Source of the DNA: Bacteroidota bacterium
Lineage (GTDB): Bacteria; Bacteroidota; Bacteroidia; Cytophagales; Cyclobacteriaceae
Reading direction: 5' to 3'
Assembly: GCA_003242315.1 (NCBI GenBank)
Contig: QGUY01000021.1
Span: forward strand, 1-23,546
DNA length: 23,546 nucleotides
Shown here piece by piece: positions 13,908 to 21,866 of this stretch. Below the pieces are notes generated by a model. It saw only the letters and a program-made list of their open reading frames with translations. It ran no database searches and was not told where the DNA came from. Position 1 is the first letter of the stretch; every line of letters begins with the position of its first letter. Position numbers and translations under genes: made by a program.

Positions 13908-14171
13908 TTACAACGCGATGATTCCTTCGATGTTGGAGACGCGCTGATACACGTTGATTACGGATTCGCTCGAGGGACACATCATCTGGATGGTGAAGCT
14001 CGTGTAGTTTCCCTGGGCGGAGCTTCTCTCGGCGATCTCGTGCGCGGGAAAGAAGCTCTTCAACTCGTCTTCTTTACCCTTGGGTACGATAAACTTAAAC
14101 ACATACAGGGAAGGCCATGCATAGTGTTTGTCGAGCTTTTCGCGAAATGAGTCAAGCCAATCCTTATCCAT
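13908..14171 (-). CDS. DUF493 (YbeD-like) protein
   Basis: The 87-residue protein is taken from the ATG at 14171 (MDKDWLDSFREKLDKHY); ATGs at 14180 and 14213 are in frame, but the last lies within a terminator stem. The core WPSLYVFKFIVPKGKEDELK and the C-terminal VINVYQRVSNIEGIIAL match the DUF493 family, a small ferredoxin-like alpha/beta domain sometimes likened to ACT-type regulatory folds. No biochemical role is firmly known. It is followed after 45 bp by the pterin dehydratase gene and probably heads that operon. No good promoter separates it from the ppiD terminator. Confidence 0.82.
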   Translation of the reverse strand: MDKDWLDSFREKLDKHYAWPSLYVFKFIVPKGKEDELKSFFPAHEIAERSSAQGNYTSFTIQMMCPSSESVINVYQRVSNIEGIIAL

Positions 14172-14187
14172 AGCCTCCATACCCTTT

Positions 14188-14228
14188 AAAAGACAAAGAC
14201 CCGCATCGTGCACAACGGCCGATGCGGG
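14188..14228 (-). terminator. Intrinsic terminator after ppiD-like gene
   Basis: On the minus strand a 9-bp perfect stem CCCGCATCG/CGATGCGGG (14220-14228 with 14200-14208, 11-nt loop) is followed by TCTTTGTCTTTT. It starts 18 bp after the stop of the PPIase gene and ends 7 or 16 nt before the candidate ATGs of the DUF493 gene. Confidence 0.8.
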
Positions 14229-14246
14229 CCTTTATCGCGTGAACGA

Positions 14247-16355
14247 TTAGTAGAACTTGTACCTTCTGTCTTCTATGCCCGCAGCTTCCTTGATAGCATC
14301 CGCGATGCTGAAGCTTGTACGGTTAGCGCGCGCCTGCTGCAATTGCGTCTTGTAGAGTCCATAATCGGCAATAGCCGGCGCAATGGTCTTCGCTGTTGTC
14401 TCCATGATGATCACTCCGTTCTCGCCCTGGAAAGGTTTGGACCGGCCGCCGTCGCTTAAACGGAACGCAGTGCCCAACGCAGTCGGATCAAAACTGATTC
14501 CCGGCAGCGTCGCTGTGTTCAGCCTTAGGTCGCTGCTCGTATACACATTTGCTTCAGGACCAAACGCCTTGGCAATATCTTCCAGCGAGCCTTCGAGTTT
14601 GCTGAGACGATCGATGATGACCTTCGCGCGGTTGTTGTTTGTAACGATCGGAGTAATTTCGTCCTTCACCATTTCAAAAGGCTTGTAACCCTTCTTGACT
14701 TTCTCAGTCATTACAGCAACTACGAATTCGCCATTGAGGTCGAACACTTCAGATACGTCCCCAACAGACGCGTCATTGAAAAGCCATTGCACGATGCGCC
14801 GCGCGTTGCTGAGGATACCGACACGACGATCGCCGACGCCAACGTTCTTAGCTTCAAGTACGTTCAGACCTCTTTCTGCGGCTTCCCTGCGGAACGAAGC
14901 AACATCGCTAACTTCCAGCTGAAATGCTTCAGCTTTGCGAAGGGCATCGTTGATCGAAGCGTCACCCGGCGTGATTTCCTCTGTCATCGTCGCGATCCAA
15001 TACGCGGTATTATCCTTAACATCCGTGACGTCGATGATGTGGTAGCCAAACTGAGTCTCGACAATCCGGTTGACAAGCCCTGGCCTTGTCGCGCTGAACA
15101 CCGCGTCCTGGAACGGCTTTACCATGTCGCCGGAGCTGAACCAGCCCAGATCGCCACCGCGTGCCGCGGAGCCCGGATCTTCGCTGACTTCACGCGCCTT
15201 TGCTGCAAAGTCGGCGCCACCGCGTAACTCGCGGAGGATGCCTTCAGCTTTCGTACGTGCCGCTTGTTTAGCAGCATCGGTGTCGTCGGTCCACTTGACA
15301 AGAATGTGACGCGCGCGTGCTGTATAGATCGTATCTTTCGTGATGGCTGATACCTTCGCGATGCGATAGACATTGCCGTCGACGAAGGGACCAATAACCT
15401 TTCCAACCTCAATGTTGTCAGGGTCAATGTACGCCGGCAGGTTGTTTGGTGTATATCGCGCGTAAGCGTCCGGTTCATCGGAGTTGCTGAGGGCGAAGAG
15501 TGAATCGTTGGTGGAGGTTGCTAGCTCGGCAGCAAGCTGTTCCATTTCCTCACGGATCGCAGCTGAGTCAGCCGCTGAAGGGAGAACAGGGAACGTTACA
15601 TAGCTGAGGCTCGCTATCGGTTCCGTGCGATAGCGCTCCTTGTTCTGGTTGTAGTACTCGCGCAATGCGCGATCTTCAGGTGCGGCCGCTGAATCGCCTA
15701 CCGCGTAAAAAGGAACAAAGAGGTATTTTACTTCGGCGACATCATTCTGAACGTGGTACTCGCGTTCCGCTTCCGCGCGGGTGACGTTCTCCGTGCGGAT
15801 CATCATATTTTCATATTTGATCCGGATGCGTGAAGGTGCCAGGTTATCCTGGAAGGACTCCCACCGATAGCGATCTTCGTGATCAGGAGGCAGCGCGTTG
15901 ATGTATTGCAGGTACTGCAGTACGCGGTTGTTGTCGAATTGTCCCGACTCGTTGAGGAAGATCGGCGTAGCTTTCAGGCTGGGTTCGATGTTCTTTCCCC
16001 AAACCATGTCCTTGAGTTCTTCCGATGTCACCTTAAGTCCCAGCTTCTCATATTGCTCCTCGATAGCGTGTCTTGCGATAAGCATTTCCCACGCTTGTTC
16101 CTGGAGCAGAGGCATTTCGCGCTCACCGGGAGAGCGGCCAAACGTAAGCCGATAATTTATCTCGCGCTCCTCAACGGCGGCCTGGTACTCCTGAAGGGAT
16201 ATTTTCTCGCCGGCAATTTCCCCGACGTTGTTTTCGCCCAGCAAAATGGAGTTGTTGCCGAAAATGTCGTTCAACGTAAAAGCGGCAATGGCAATAAATA
16301 CAAAGGCAACCACCCAGGTGCCCATCTTATTGCGCAGCGTTCCGATCAATGCCAT
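14247..16355 (-). CDS. ppiD: PpiD/SurA-like membrane-anchored peptidyl-prolyl isomerase
   Basis: The 702-residue protein has a short cytoplasmic N-terminus and one membrane helix (about 13-33, GTWVVAFVFIAIAAFTL), then a large periplasmic part, which is the PpiD topology. The SurA_N-like chaperone domain covers about 40-220 (VGEIAGEKISLQEYQ, LLQEQAWEMLIARHAI). A parvulin domain at about 345-450 shows ARARHILVKW, GGDLGWFSSGDMVKPFQDA and VETQFGYHIIDV. A second, degenerate parvulin-like region follows (about 510-640). It likely helps fold outer-membrane and periplasmic proteins as they leave the Sec channel. It has its own promoter candidate and a terminator, so it is probably monocistronic. Confidence 0.9.
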   Translation of the reverse strand: MALIGTLRNKMGTWVVAFVFIAIAAFTLNDIFGNNSILLGENNVGEIAGEKISLQEYQAAVEEREINYRLTFGRSPGEREMPLLQEQAWEMLIARHAIEEQYEKLGLKVTSEELKDMVWGKNIEPSLKATPIFLNESGQFDNNRVLQYLQYINALPPDHEDRYRWESFQDNLAPSRIRIKYENMMIRTENVTRAEAEREYHVQNDVAEVKYLFVPFYAVGDSAAAPEDRALREYYNQNKERYRTEPIASLSYVTFPVLPSAADSAAIREEMEQLAAELATSTNDSLFALSNSDEPDAYARYTPNNLPAYIDPDNIEVGKVIGPFVDGNVYRIAKVSAITKDTIYTARARHILVKWTDDTDAAKQAARTKAEGILRELRGGADFAAKAREVSEDPGSAARGGDLGWFSSGDMVKPFQDAVFSATRPGLVNRIVETQFGYHIIDVTDVKDNTAYWIATMTEEITPGDASINDALRKAEAFQLEVSDVASFRREAAERGLNVLEAKNVGVGDRRVGILSNARRIVQWLFNDASVGDVSEVFDLNGEFVVAVMTEKVKKGYKPFEMVKDEITPIVTNNNRAKVIIDRLSKLEGSLEDIAKAFGPEANVYTSSDLRLNTATLPGISFDPTALGTAFRLSDGGRSKPFQGENGVIIMETTAKTIAPAIADYGLYKTQLQQARANRTSFSIADAIKEAAGIEDRRYKFY

Positions 16356-16374
16356 ATTCTAAACTAACTGGTGT

Positions 16375-16400
16375 GAAAGCCTTGCCCACACGGGGCTTTC
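16375..16400 (-). other. Hairpin in the ppiD leader
   Basis: GAAAGCC and GGCTTTC (16375-16381 and 16394-16400) form a 7-bp stem, which could be extended by weak pairs, 19 nt before the ppiD ATG and downstream of the predicted start of transcription. No U-tract follows. It may tune translation or stability of the ppiD mRNA. Confidence 0.4.
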
Positions 16401-16418
16401 CGCCTGTGCAAAGAACCG

Positions 16419-16449
16419 CAAATTTAACCCGTATTGTGTATTAGTAAAA
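16419..16449 (-). promoter_or_regulatory. Probable promoter for ppiD-like gene
   Basis: On the minus strand TTTT (16446-16449), a 19-bp spacer and TAAATTTG (16419-16426) fit the Bacteroidota pattern with one -33 mismatch. The leader would be about 57 nt. The 153-bp gap after the CorC-like gene otherwise holds only short imperfect GC hairpins and no clear terminator. Confidence 0.5.
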
Positions 16450-16508
16450 CACCCCAGGGAAATTAAGTTCATTTTTTTAACCCTTCGGGAGCCCTGGAAA
16501 CCAGGCAC

Positions 16509-17768
16509 TTACGCATCGTCGCCCGGCTCTTCCCCAGTGCCTGACAGGGTCAGCCGCACTACGTCGATGCGGTTCTCCAGGGTCGACTGTATCGTGAACG
16601 TAAAGGGAGGCAATTGTACTGTTTCGCCCGGCTCGGGTATGTCCTCGGTGAGGGTCAGAATCAGGCCCCCAAGCGTCTCGTAATCGCCTTCAGGCAGGCT
16701 CCAGCCATAGGCTTCATTGAGGTAGTCGATCTCAAGCCTGGCGCTCAGCAGATAGGTGTTTTCGTCCAGCTTCTGTTCGATGAGGTTGTCTTCGTCGTGC
16801 TCGTCTTCAATGTCACCCAGTATTTCTTCAATAACATCCTCCATGCTGACAATACCCGAAGTTCCTCCGAATTCATCCAGAACAACAGCAAGGCTCTTGT
16901 GCTCATTGATGAATTTGATCATCAGTTCATTAGCAAGTGTCGTTTCCGGGACGACGATGATGCTCGTGAGAATTTCACGGATATCGCGCGGTTTTCGAAA
17001 GAGAGCCGAAGAGTGACAGTATCCGATTACGTTATCGATAGTATCCTTGTAAACAATGATTTTCGAATGCCCGCTCTCGATGAAGGCTTCTTTCAGTTTC
17101 TCAATTCCCTCCTCAAGCTCGACAGCAACAATCTCCGTGCGCGGTATCATGCATTCCCGTACGAGGACGGTTTTGAATTCCTCAGCGTTGTGAATAATGC
17201 GGTTTTCAACTTCTGAATCCCCGGGTCTTGGAAACAACGCCGGATGACCAAGTCCCGCGACAGCAGGTGTTGCAGCCGGATCCGGCAGACCAAACATTCG
17301 CTTCGCAATAAACTTCGCCAGCGAAGCTACCGTGTACGCCAGCGGGTATAAGATCACGTAACAAACCAGAAAAGGGATCGACAGCACCTTCGATAGGCCG
17401 TCCAGCGGAAGCATAAGCATGATACTGCGCAGGGCCGCTGCCGTGAAAACGACAATCAGCGTTGCGACAAGAATCTGGATCAGCAATACAACCGCGTAGT
17501 GATTCAGTAACGCTGGAAGAATGCTTGCCAGGAGTGGACCTGTTAGCTGCGCCATGAAAAGTCCGTACGCCACAAGGCTGACAGTCGAGCCCGTCAAGAC
17601 AATGACTTCAAAGATGAATCGATTTCGGGTTACAAATGCCGCCGCGCGTGCCGGAGCCTTTTGCCCTTGCTGAGGCCGAATAGAGGCAGGTAGCGCGATC
17701 CCAACCCCTGCAAAGAATGCGGAAAGCAATAATGTTATGAATATCCACCAGCCGGTGCCCACGATCAT
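16509..17768 (-). CDS. CorC/HlyC-type hemolysin-family protein (DUF21-CBS-CorC_HlyC)
   Basis: The 419-residue protein has a membrane part with about four hydrophobic segments (about 5-30, 55-80, 90-115, 130-150) corresponding to DUF21/CNNM. A CBS-domain pair follows at about 205-320 (VRECMIPRTEIVAVE, SGHSKIIVYKDTIDNVIGY, LAVVLDEFGGTSGIVSMEDVIEEI), and then a CorC_HlyC domain at about 335-410 (YLLSARLEIDYLNEAY). Such proteins are linked to Mg/Co efflux, and in Bacteroidota GldE is a gliding-related relative. Neither role can be fixed here. The first helix, normally a small-residue GxEIA-like motif, reads FFAGVGIALPAS and is diverged. Its ATG overlaps the stop of the 51-residue protein (ATGA). 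Confidence 0.85.
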   Translation of the reverse strand: MIVGTGWWIFITLLLSAFFAGVGIALPASIRPQQGQKAPARAAAFVTRNRFIFEVIVLTGSTVSLVAYGLFMAQLTGPLLASILPALLNHYAVVLLIQILVATLIVVFTAAALRSIMLMLPLDGLSKVLSIPFLVCYVILYPLAYTVASLAKFIAKRMFGLPDPAATPAVAGLGHPALFPRPGDSEVENRIIHNAEEFKTVLVRECMIPRTEIVAVELEEGIEKLKEAFIESGHSKIIVYKDTIDNVIGYCHSSALFRKPRDIREILTSIIVVPETTLANELMIKFINEHKSLAVVLDEFGGTSGIVSMEDVIEEILGDIEDEHDEDNLIEQKLDENTYLLSARLEIDYLNEAYGWSLPEGDYETLGGLILTLTEDIPEPGETVQLPPFTFTIQSTLENRIDVVRLTLSGTGEEPGDDA

Positions 17769-17920
17769 TTCCTCTTTCGATAATTATACACAAAAAAGAG
17801 CAGCATGGCTACCATGACAGCCCAATAGGAATGACTAAAGCCCACTACCATCGACTGATGGACGGCTATCACGACAAAAACGACAGCAAGAGAAAGCAGA
17901 ATTACATCGAAGAGTTTCAT
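17765..17920 (-). CDS. 51-residue two-helix membrane protein
   Basis: This small gene runs from an ATG at 17918-17920 to a TGA at 17765-17767. It starts 7 bp after the lptC stop and overlaps the CorC-like start by 4 bp, which strongly supports its reality. The protein begins MKLFDVILLSLAVVF. Two hydrophobic stretches (about 4-20 and 33-45) are joined by a short polar loop with HQSM and SHSYW, and it ends in a basic tail YNYRKRK, suggesting both ends face the cytoplasm. I do not recognise a family. The position between an LPS-export lipoprotein and a CBS membrane protein suggests an envelope role. Confidence 0.75.
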   Translation of the reverse strand: MKLFDVILLSLAVVFVVIAVHQSMVVGFSHSYWAVMVAMLLFFVYNYRKRK

Positions 17921-17927
17921 GCGGACT

Positions 17928-18443
17928 CTATTCCTTCACTTGCAGCGTTCCCTTGGGTTTGAGAATGCGGTATGATGACATATCCTGCGCGGCTTCCAGT
18001 CCTTCTCCGTAAATTACATCGCTCTGCATGCGAATCGTCACGAACTTATCCGTATAGATGCGTTGGTCCTTTGGTTTCCAAAATAATTCCTCGGTATTTA
18101 GTTGCTCCTGTTTCAGCATGTTGATCACTTCAACGTTTCCTACGCCACGCCACACTTCCTCTTCCTTGATGAAGAACGCCTGGTTGGCCCGAAGGGTTGA
18201 TTCAATCCTTCCGGTTTCATCGAAAAACTCGAGGTAAATTCCTTTCGGAAATTGACGATCGCCGTTCTGCAACTCGAACAGTTGCTCGGCTACCATTCTG
18301 ACTTTGATAATACCGTTTTCAGCGTAGTAGTGCTCTACATTTTCGGCTTCTCTTACGGGGCCATCGTATATCAGGATTTCACTTGTGCCAGTATCGCCGC
18401 ATGATGTAAGCAACACGAGCAATGCGAAGGATGCAGCCTTCAT
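17928..18443 (-). CDS. lptC: LptC-like LPS-export lipoprotein
   Basis: The product is 171 residues from the ATG at 18443 (MKAASFALLVLLTSCGD). A longer in-frame start at 18521 would run through a terminator hairpin and is rejected. A lipobox LLTSC puts the acylated cysteine at residue 15. The mature part has beta-jellyroll-type LptC features: VEHYYAENGIIKVRMVAEQLFEL, a paragraph of short strands with KGIYLEFFDETGRIESTLRANQAFF, and IYTDKFVTIRMQSDVIYGEGLE, similar to LptC/OstA proteins that pass lipopolysaccharide from LptBFG to LptA. Bacteroidota LptC is commonly annotated as a lipoprotein, unlike the membrane-anchored E. coli form. It is followed closely by the 51-residue protein and the CorC-like gene. 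Confidence 0.85.
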   Translation of the reverse strand: MKAASFALLVLLTSCGDTGTSEILIYDGPVREAENVEHYYAENGIIKVRMVAEQLFELQNGDRQFPKGIYLEFFDETGRIESTLRANQAFFIKEEEVWRGVGNVEVINMLKQEQLNTEELFWKPKDQRIYTDKFVTIRMQSDVIYGEGLEAAQDMSSYRILKPKGTLQVKE

Positions 18444-18454
18444 ACTGTTGGAAT

Positions 18455-18486
18455 AAAAAAAGGCCATAGCATTCACTATGGCCTTT
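18455..18486 (-). terminator. Intrinsic terminator after the TPR gene
   Basis: On the minus strand an 11-bp perfect stem AAAGGCCATAG/CTATGGCCTTT (18476-18486 with 18459-18469, 6-nt loop) runs into a T-tract ending near 18455. It lies 16 bp after the TPR-gene stop and 11 nt before the lptC ATG. This is the strongest terminator in the window. Confidence 0.88.
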
Positions 18487-18502
18487 CCAATATCGTGTTT
18501 TA

Positions 18503-19843
18503 TTAGTCGCGCGTTCGCCATGTCGTTGCCTCGTTAATCCAGCAACCTACGCGTACCGGAGCTCCTGCCTGGTAATTCTTGAGGAACAACTCTTCCTTGG
18601 ACGGGAATTGTTGCTTGGCCTGCTGCATCTTACGGCTTTCTCCAGCCTTTTGATAGTAGTCGAAAGCAATCAGGAATACTCTCCGGTCATCTGCCTGGTT
18701 ATCTTCTTCCTTGCAGGCATCAAAGCTGTTGAAGTACAGATCACCAATTTTTTCGTACGCTTCTTTGCGACCGTCAGCGGCAATGACTTGCCTGAAATAG
18801 TCGCGAGCGGCGACATTGTTTCCTTTCTTGGATTCAATCTGGCCGAGCAGCATCAGCACATCAGCCTTGTCGCTCTTATCTGGTGCCACACCCAGCGCGC
18901 GCTTGAGTATTTCTTCAGCCTTCGCGGTGTTGTCCTGCGCAATGTAACGAATACCCAGGTTCTTCATGATGGCGAAGTCTGGCTCCGCTTCTACCAATAC
19001 TTCACCAGCCTCAAGCCACAGCGGATCGTCGGTACATTTACCCAGAAGCATCTGACGGAAGATTTGCTTCGCAAGCGATACGTCTTTGGGATTCGAGCGG
19101 AACCGCGGCTCAAGCTTTTCCTTGATGCGGTTACAATCCATAGGAATGTTCAGACTGATGAAAATGTCATCAACCTGATTCTGATAGTTTTGATAACGGT
19201 CTATGGGTTTGCCGGCCGCCTGTGCTTCCGCAATCTTCTTGTCGATGATTTCAGTAATCTTGTCGTAGCGCTCAATTACCTGTTCATCGGTGAGTGTTTT
19301 TTCTTTGATGTAGTTCACCTGGATGGTTTGCATGTAGGGAATCAGCGTACCGTCCATGATGTTGGCGCCGTTTTTCTCGAACGCTTCATCCATGAACTTC
19401 AAAAGGTCCTTGGCCTTGTCCGAGTTGATGTAGTAGATATAAGCAGCCAACGCCTTCCTGTTGACGATGGACGCTTCTTCGCCACATGGTGTGTGCTGAA
19501 GCCTCAGATCGTAAATGGCTACAAGTGAATCAGCATATTTGGCTTTCTTAGCCGCATCGGTTTCTTTCTTTGCAAGACCGTCGTAGACGTCGGCGGCGTA
19601 TATGTAAATATTCTTAGTGAGTGCCGGCGTATTGGTGATGAGCCAGTTCAGCGGCGGGATTGCCTGCTTGAACATGCCGGACTTCTTATTGTCGTTAAGC
19701 AAGACCAATGACTCCGTAGCCTTGGCCTTCTGTTCGCCATCCTCCGGCCAATCCGGCTCGCCGGAACATTGTGCAGATGCAGTGGGGGCGAAACCGAAGG
19801 TCATGACGAGCGACAGAATTCCTGCCAGTACAGTTGTTTTCAT
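18503..19843 (-). CDS. Exported tetratricopeptide-repeat protein
   Basis: The 446-residue protein has a signal peptide (about 1-24, MKTTVLAGILSLVMTFGFAP then TASAQ), so it is periplasmic or outer-membrane associated. TPR-like helical pairs are clearest at about 290-400: AIMKNLGIRYIAQDNTAKAE, ADVLMLLGQIESKKGNNVAA and KAYEKIGDLYFNS-like segments. Other helices come earlier (about 55-180). Six cysteines, for example in HTPCGEEA and GKCTDDPLW, may form disulfides. No enzymatic motif is visible; a scaffold role in envelope assembly is plausible. It begins 13 bp after the barrel-protein stop and ends in a strong terminator, closing the coaX-barrel-TPR transcript. Confidence 0.85.
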   Translation of the reverse strand: MKTTVLAGILSLVMTFGFAPTASAQCSGEPDWPEDGEQKAKATESLVLLNDNKKSGMFKQAIPPLNWLITNTPALTKNIYIYAADVYDGLAKKETDAAKKAKYADSLVAIYDLRLQHTPCGEEASIVNRKALAAYIYYINSDKAKDLLKFMDEAFEKNGANIMDGTLIPYMQTIQVNYIKEKTLTDEQVIERYDKITEIIDKKIAEAQAAGKPIDRYQNYQNQVDDIFISLNIPMDCNRIKEKLEPRFRSNPKDVSLAKQIFRQMLLGKCTDDPLWLEAGEVLVEAEPDFAIMKNLGIRYIAQDNTAKAEEILKRALGVAPDKSDKADVLMLLGQIESKKGNNVAARDYFRQVIAADGRKEAYEKIGDLYFNSFDACKEEDNQADDRRVFLIAFDYYQKAGESRKMQQAKQQFPSKEELFLKNYQAGAPVRVGCWINEATTWRTRD

Positions 19844-19856
19844 GGTACTTGTAATT

Positions 19857-21128
19857 CTAATCGTACTTAGGTTTAATGAACCACTGGTCGTTGAGCGTGA
19901 TGCCGAAGTATACCTTATAGTAGGACTCCTCTAAAATATTTTCTGCCCGATTTCCCCGTTTTCCTACGCTAAAGGCCATATCCAAACTTGAACGGCCAGC
20001 CGGCAATGAAAAGCCAAAATTAATGCCAAAATCCTTAACCTCCTTGGAATTGGCCAAAAAAGGCGCTTTTTCGTAATGCAGGCCCATTCTGTAGGTGACT
20101 CGCTTGAGGAAGCTGTCTACAGCGTATGGATCGGGGGTTATTTCACCCCCCAGGGCAGCCCTCCACGCCACGTCCAGGCCCTCCTCGTCCTCAGGGCGCA
20201 CGCTTCGGAACTCGGACCAGTCCTCATACCGAAAATCGGCTCCAACAACCCATTTCATGCCTTTTCCAAAGGATATCCCGAATCCCAGGGAGCTGGGGAG
20301 GGTCAGGCGACCCCGCGACGATTCCAGGGTCAGCGAATCGATAATCTGGTCCAAAAAGTCGGTTCTCGCGAAGGTTCGGGAGAAGGTAGCGTTCAGGTCC
20401 GTTCCCAGGCCATAAATCGCCCCAACATTGAAATGGTAGTCGTTGTTGAACAGGGAATCCATGCGATAGGCTACGCCCGCCTGGAACGCAAAATCGCGTA
20501 CATAAGTCCTTTCGCTGATTTTCACCCGAAAAGGCGCTCCCAGGGCTTCATTCACGTAGTTGGAGTACTCGTCCAGAATCGAACTAAATACATAAGCGGC
20601 GGTGAGGCCCACCGAAAGCCGCTTGGTGAGGCGTACGCCATTGGACAGATATACTTGGGAGAGGCCACCGGAGCCGCTTTCCGTGACGCGGGCAATGCTT
20701 TCCGACCCTGAAATGTTGTCGTCGTATTCCAGGGTATAATTCACCGTGGTAAGTGGCATCAGTCCCACCGACGTGGTCCAGCGACCGGGCTTGATGGGGA
20801 ATGAGGTCACCAGGTAGTTCATGTTGCCCCCGGAGGTTTTTTCATCGGTTGTTTCCGACGTGATGTTGCGCGATTCGTACACAATGCCGGCCTCGAATGC
20901 CGTCAGGGCATTGTATACCAGCATTGCAGGGTTTTGATTGTTGATGAACCAGACCTGCGGCGTTCCAATGCCCACGCCTCCCATACCCTGGTTGTGGATC
21001 AGCCCGGTGCCGTATTTCTCGCCAATGCCAAACGTTGAAAACGGCGATTGCGCCGCCTGGCCCACTGCCCTACCCGCCCAAAGGCTCGCTATGGCCGTGA
21101 GCAAAAGAAATCCCCTAACGTTTGACAT
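19857..21128 (-). CDS. Outer-membrane beta-barrel protein (FadL/OmpP1-like)
   Basis: The 423-residue protein has a signal peptide (about 1-24, MSNVRGFLLLTAIASLWAG). The mature N-terminus is SPFSTFGIGEKYGTG, then NQGMGGVGIG and FINNQNPAML. A Gly-rich start with an NNxNPA motif is typical of the FadL/OmpP1/PorV-like barrels of Bacteroidota. The rest alternates hydrophobic and polar residues with many aromatic strand ends (SVGLTAAYVFSS, FGISFGKGMKWVVGADF, VKDFGINFGFSL) and ends with a strand YYKVYFGITLNDQWF. The substrate is unknown. Its start overlaps the coaX stop by 14 bp, so it depends on the coaX transcript. Confidence 0.82.
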   Translation of the reverse strand: MSNVRGFLLLTAIASLWAGRAVGQAAQSPFSTFGIGEKYGTGLIHNQGMGGVGIGTPQVWFINNQNPAMLVYNALTAFEAGIVYESRNITSETTDEKTSGGNMNYLVTSFPIKPGRWTTSVGLMPLTTVNYTLEYDDNISGSESIARVTESGSGGLSQVYLSNGVRLTKRLSVGLTAAYVFSSILDEYSNYVNEALGAPFRVKISERTYVRDFAFQAGVAYRMDSLFNNDYHFNVGAIYGLGTDLNATFSRTFARTDFLDQIIDSLTLESSRGRLTLPSSLGFGISFGKGMKWVVGADFRYEDWSEFRSVRPEDEEGLDVAWRAALGGEITPDPYAVDSFLKRVTYRMGLHYEKAPFLANSKEVKDFGINFGFSLPAGRSSLDMAFSVGKRGNRAENILEESYYKVYFGITLNDQWFIKPKYD

Positions 21129-21831
21129 TGTAATTCAGAATGCTGTTTAGTCCGATGAGTACAAGATTCGGGCTCGCAAATATGGAGGCTTTCAGCCTGT
21201 TTTCAAAAGTAGGCGCATCCCCGCCCGTGAGCACGGTTTTTAAATTGCCGAATTCCTGCTGATGGGCAGATATTATGCCTTCCATTTCTGCAATCATGCC
21301 GTAACAAACGCCGCTTTGAATTGAGGTTTCGGTAGTATCGCCCCATAGCGAAATCGTGTCCGGAACACCCACCAGCGGCAGCCGTGCGGTGAACTCATGC
21401 ACAGCTCTGAAGCGCATCCTCAAACCGGGAGAGATGGCGCCTCCCCGATAATTTCTCTCGGCATCGATCAGGTCGTACGTAACGCACGTGCCCGCATCTA
21501 TTACCAGAGTGTTAAAACCGGGAAAAAGTTGTAAACCGCCGCATACACCGGCTACGCGATCAACACCGAGTGTCTCTGGCGTTTTGTAGTGATTTTGAAT
21601 TGGCAGCGGCAGACGATGATCCAAAACGAATTTTCTGGTTGCCGTTGAAAAAGACAGGATTTCCGCCGGATCATGACGCACGGAACCGACGAGTATGTTA
21701 TCGGCTTCCGTTGCTTCAAGCAGATCCTTCACTTCTGCCAGGGAGTGGAATACCCGATGGTCAACAAGATTGTCTCCATCGAAAATGCCCACTTTGGTCG
21801 ACGTGTTGCCGTTGTCAACGACGATGTTCAT
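21115..21831 (-). CDS. coaX: Type III pantothenate kinase
   Basis: The product is 238 residues from the ATG at 21831 (MNIVVDNGNTSTKVGIFDG). A 60-residue in-frame extension overlaps anmK and lacks family similarity. CoaX phosphorylates pantothenate in the first step of CoA synthesis. It has the ASKHA fold: PHOSPHATE-1 motif DNGNTSTKVG, then KTPETLGVDRVAGVCGG, the central LVIDAGTCVTYDLID and GGAISPGLRMR, and LTGGDAPTF near the end. The length is typical of the family. It heads a co-directional run with the barrel and TPR genes and diverges from anmK by only 42 bp. Confidence 0.95.
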   Translation of the reverse strand: MNIVVDNGNTSTKVGIFDGDNLVDHRVFHSLAEVKDLLEATEADNILVGSVRHDPAEILSFSTATRKFVLDHRLPLPIQNHYKTPETLGVDRVAGVCGGLQLFPGFNTLVIDAGTCVTYDLIDAERNYRGGAISPGLRMRFRAVHEFTARLPLVGVPDTISLWGDTTETSIQSGVCYGMIAEMEGIISAHQQEFGNLKTVLTGGDAPTFENRLKASIFASPNLVLIGLNSILNYNVKR

Positions 21832-21866
21832 CCGCGTTTGGCTAAATTCACACGCACTAAAGGCGT

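Noticed and set aside
16450..16508. Terminator after the CorC-like gene
   Set aside because: CCTGG/CCAGG and CCC/GGG mini-hairpins are present, but they are short and the nearby homopolymer reads as an A-run on the minus strand, not a U-tract.
18444..18521. Longer start for lptC at 18521
   Set aside because: It would run through the TPR-gene terminator stem and bury the lipoprotein signal 26 residues inside the protein.
18608..19528. A 306-codon open frame on the plus strand
   Set aside because: It is fully antisense to the TPR gene, which has a signal peptide, TPR helices and good context. The antisense translation has no recognisable domain.
20076..20711. A 211-codon open frame on the plus strand
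   Set aside because: It is antisense to the barrel protein gene and its translation has no domain-like pattern.
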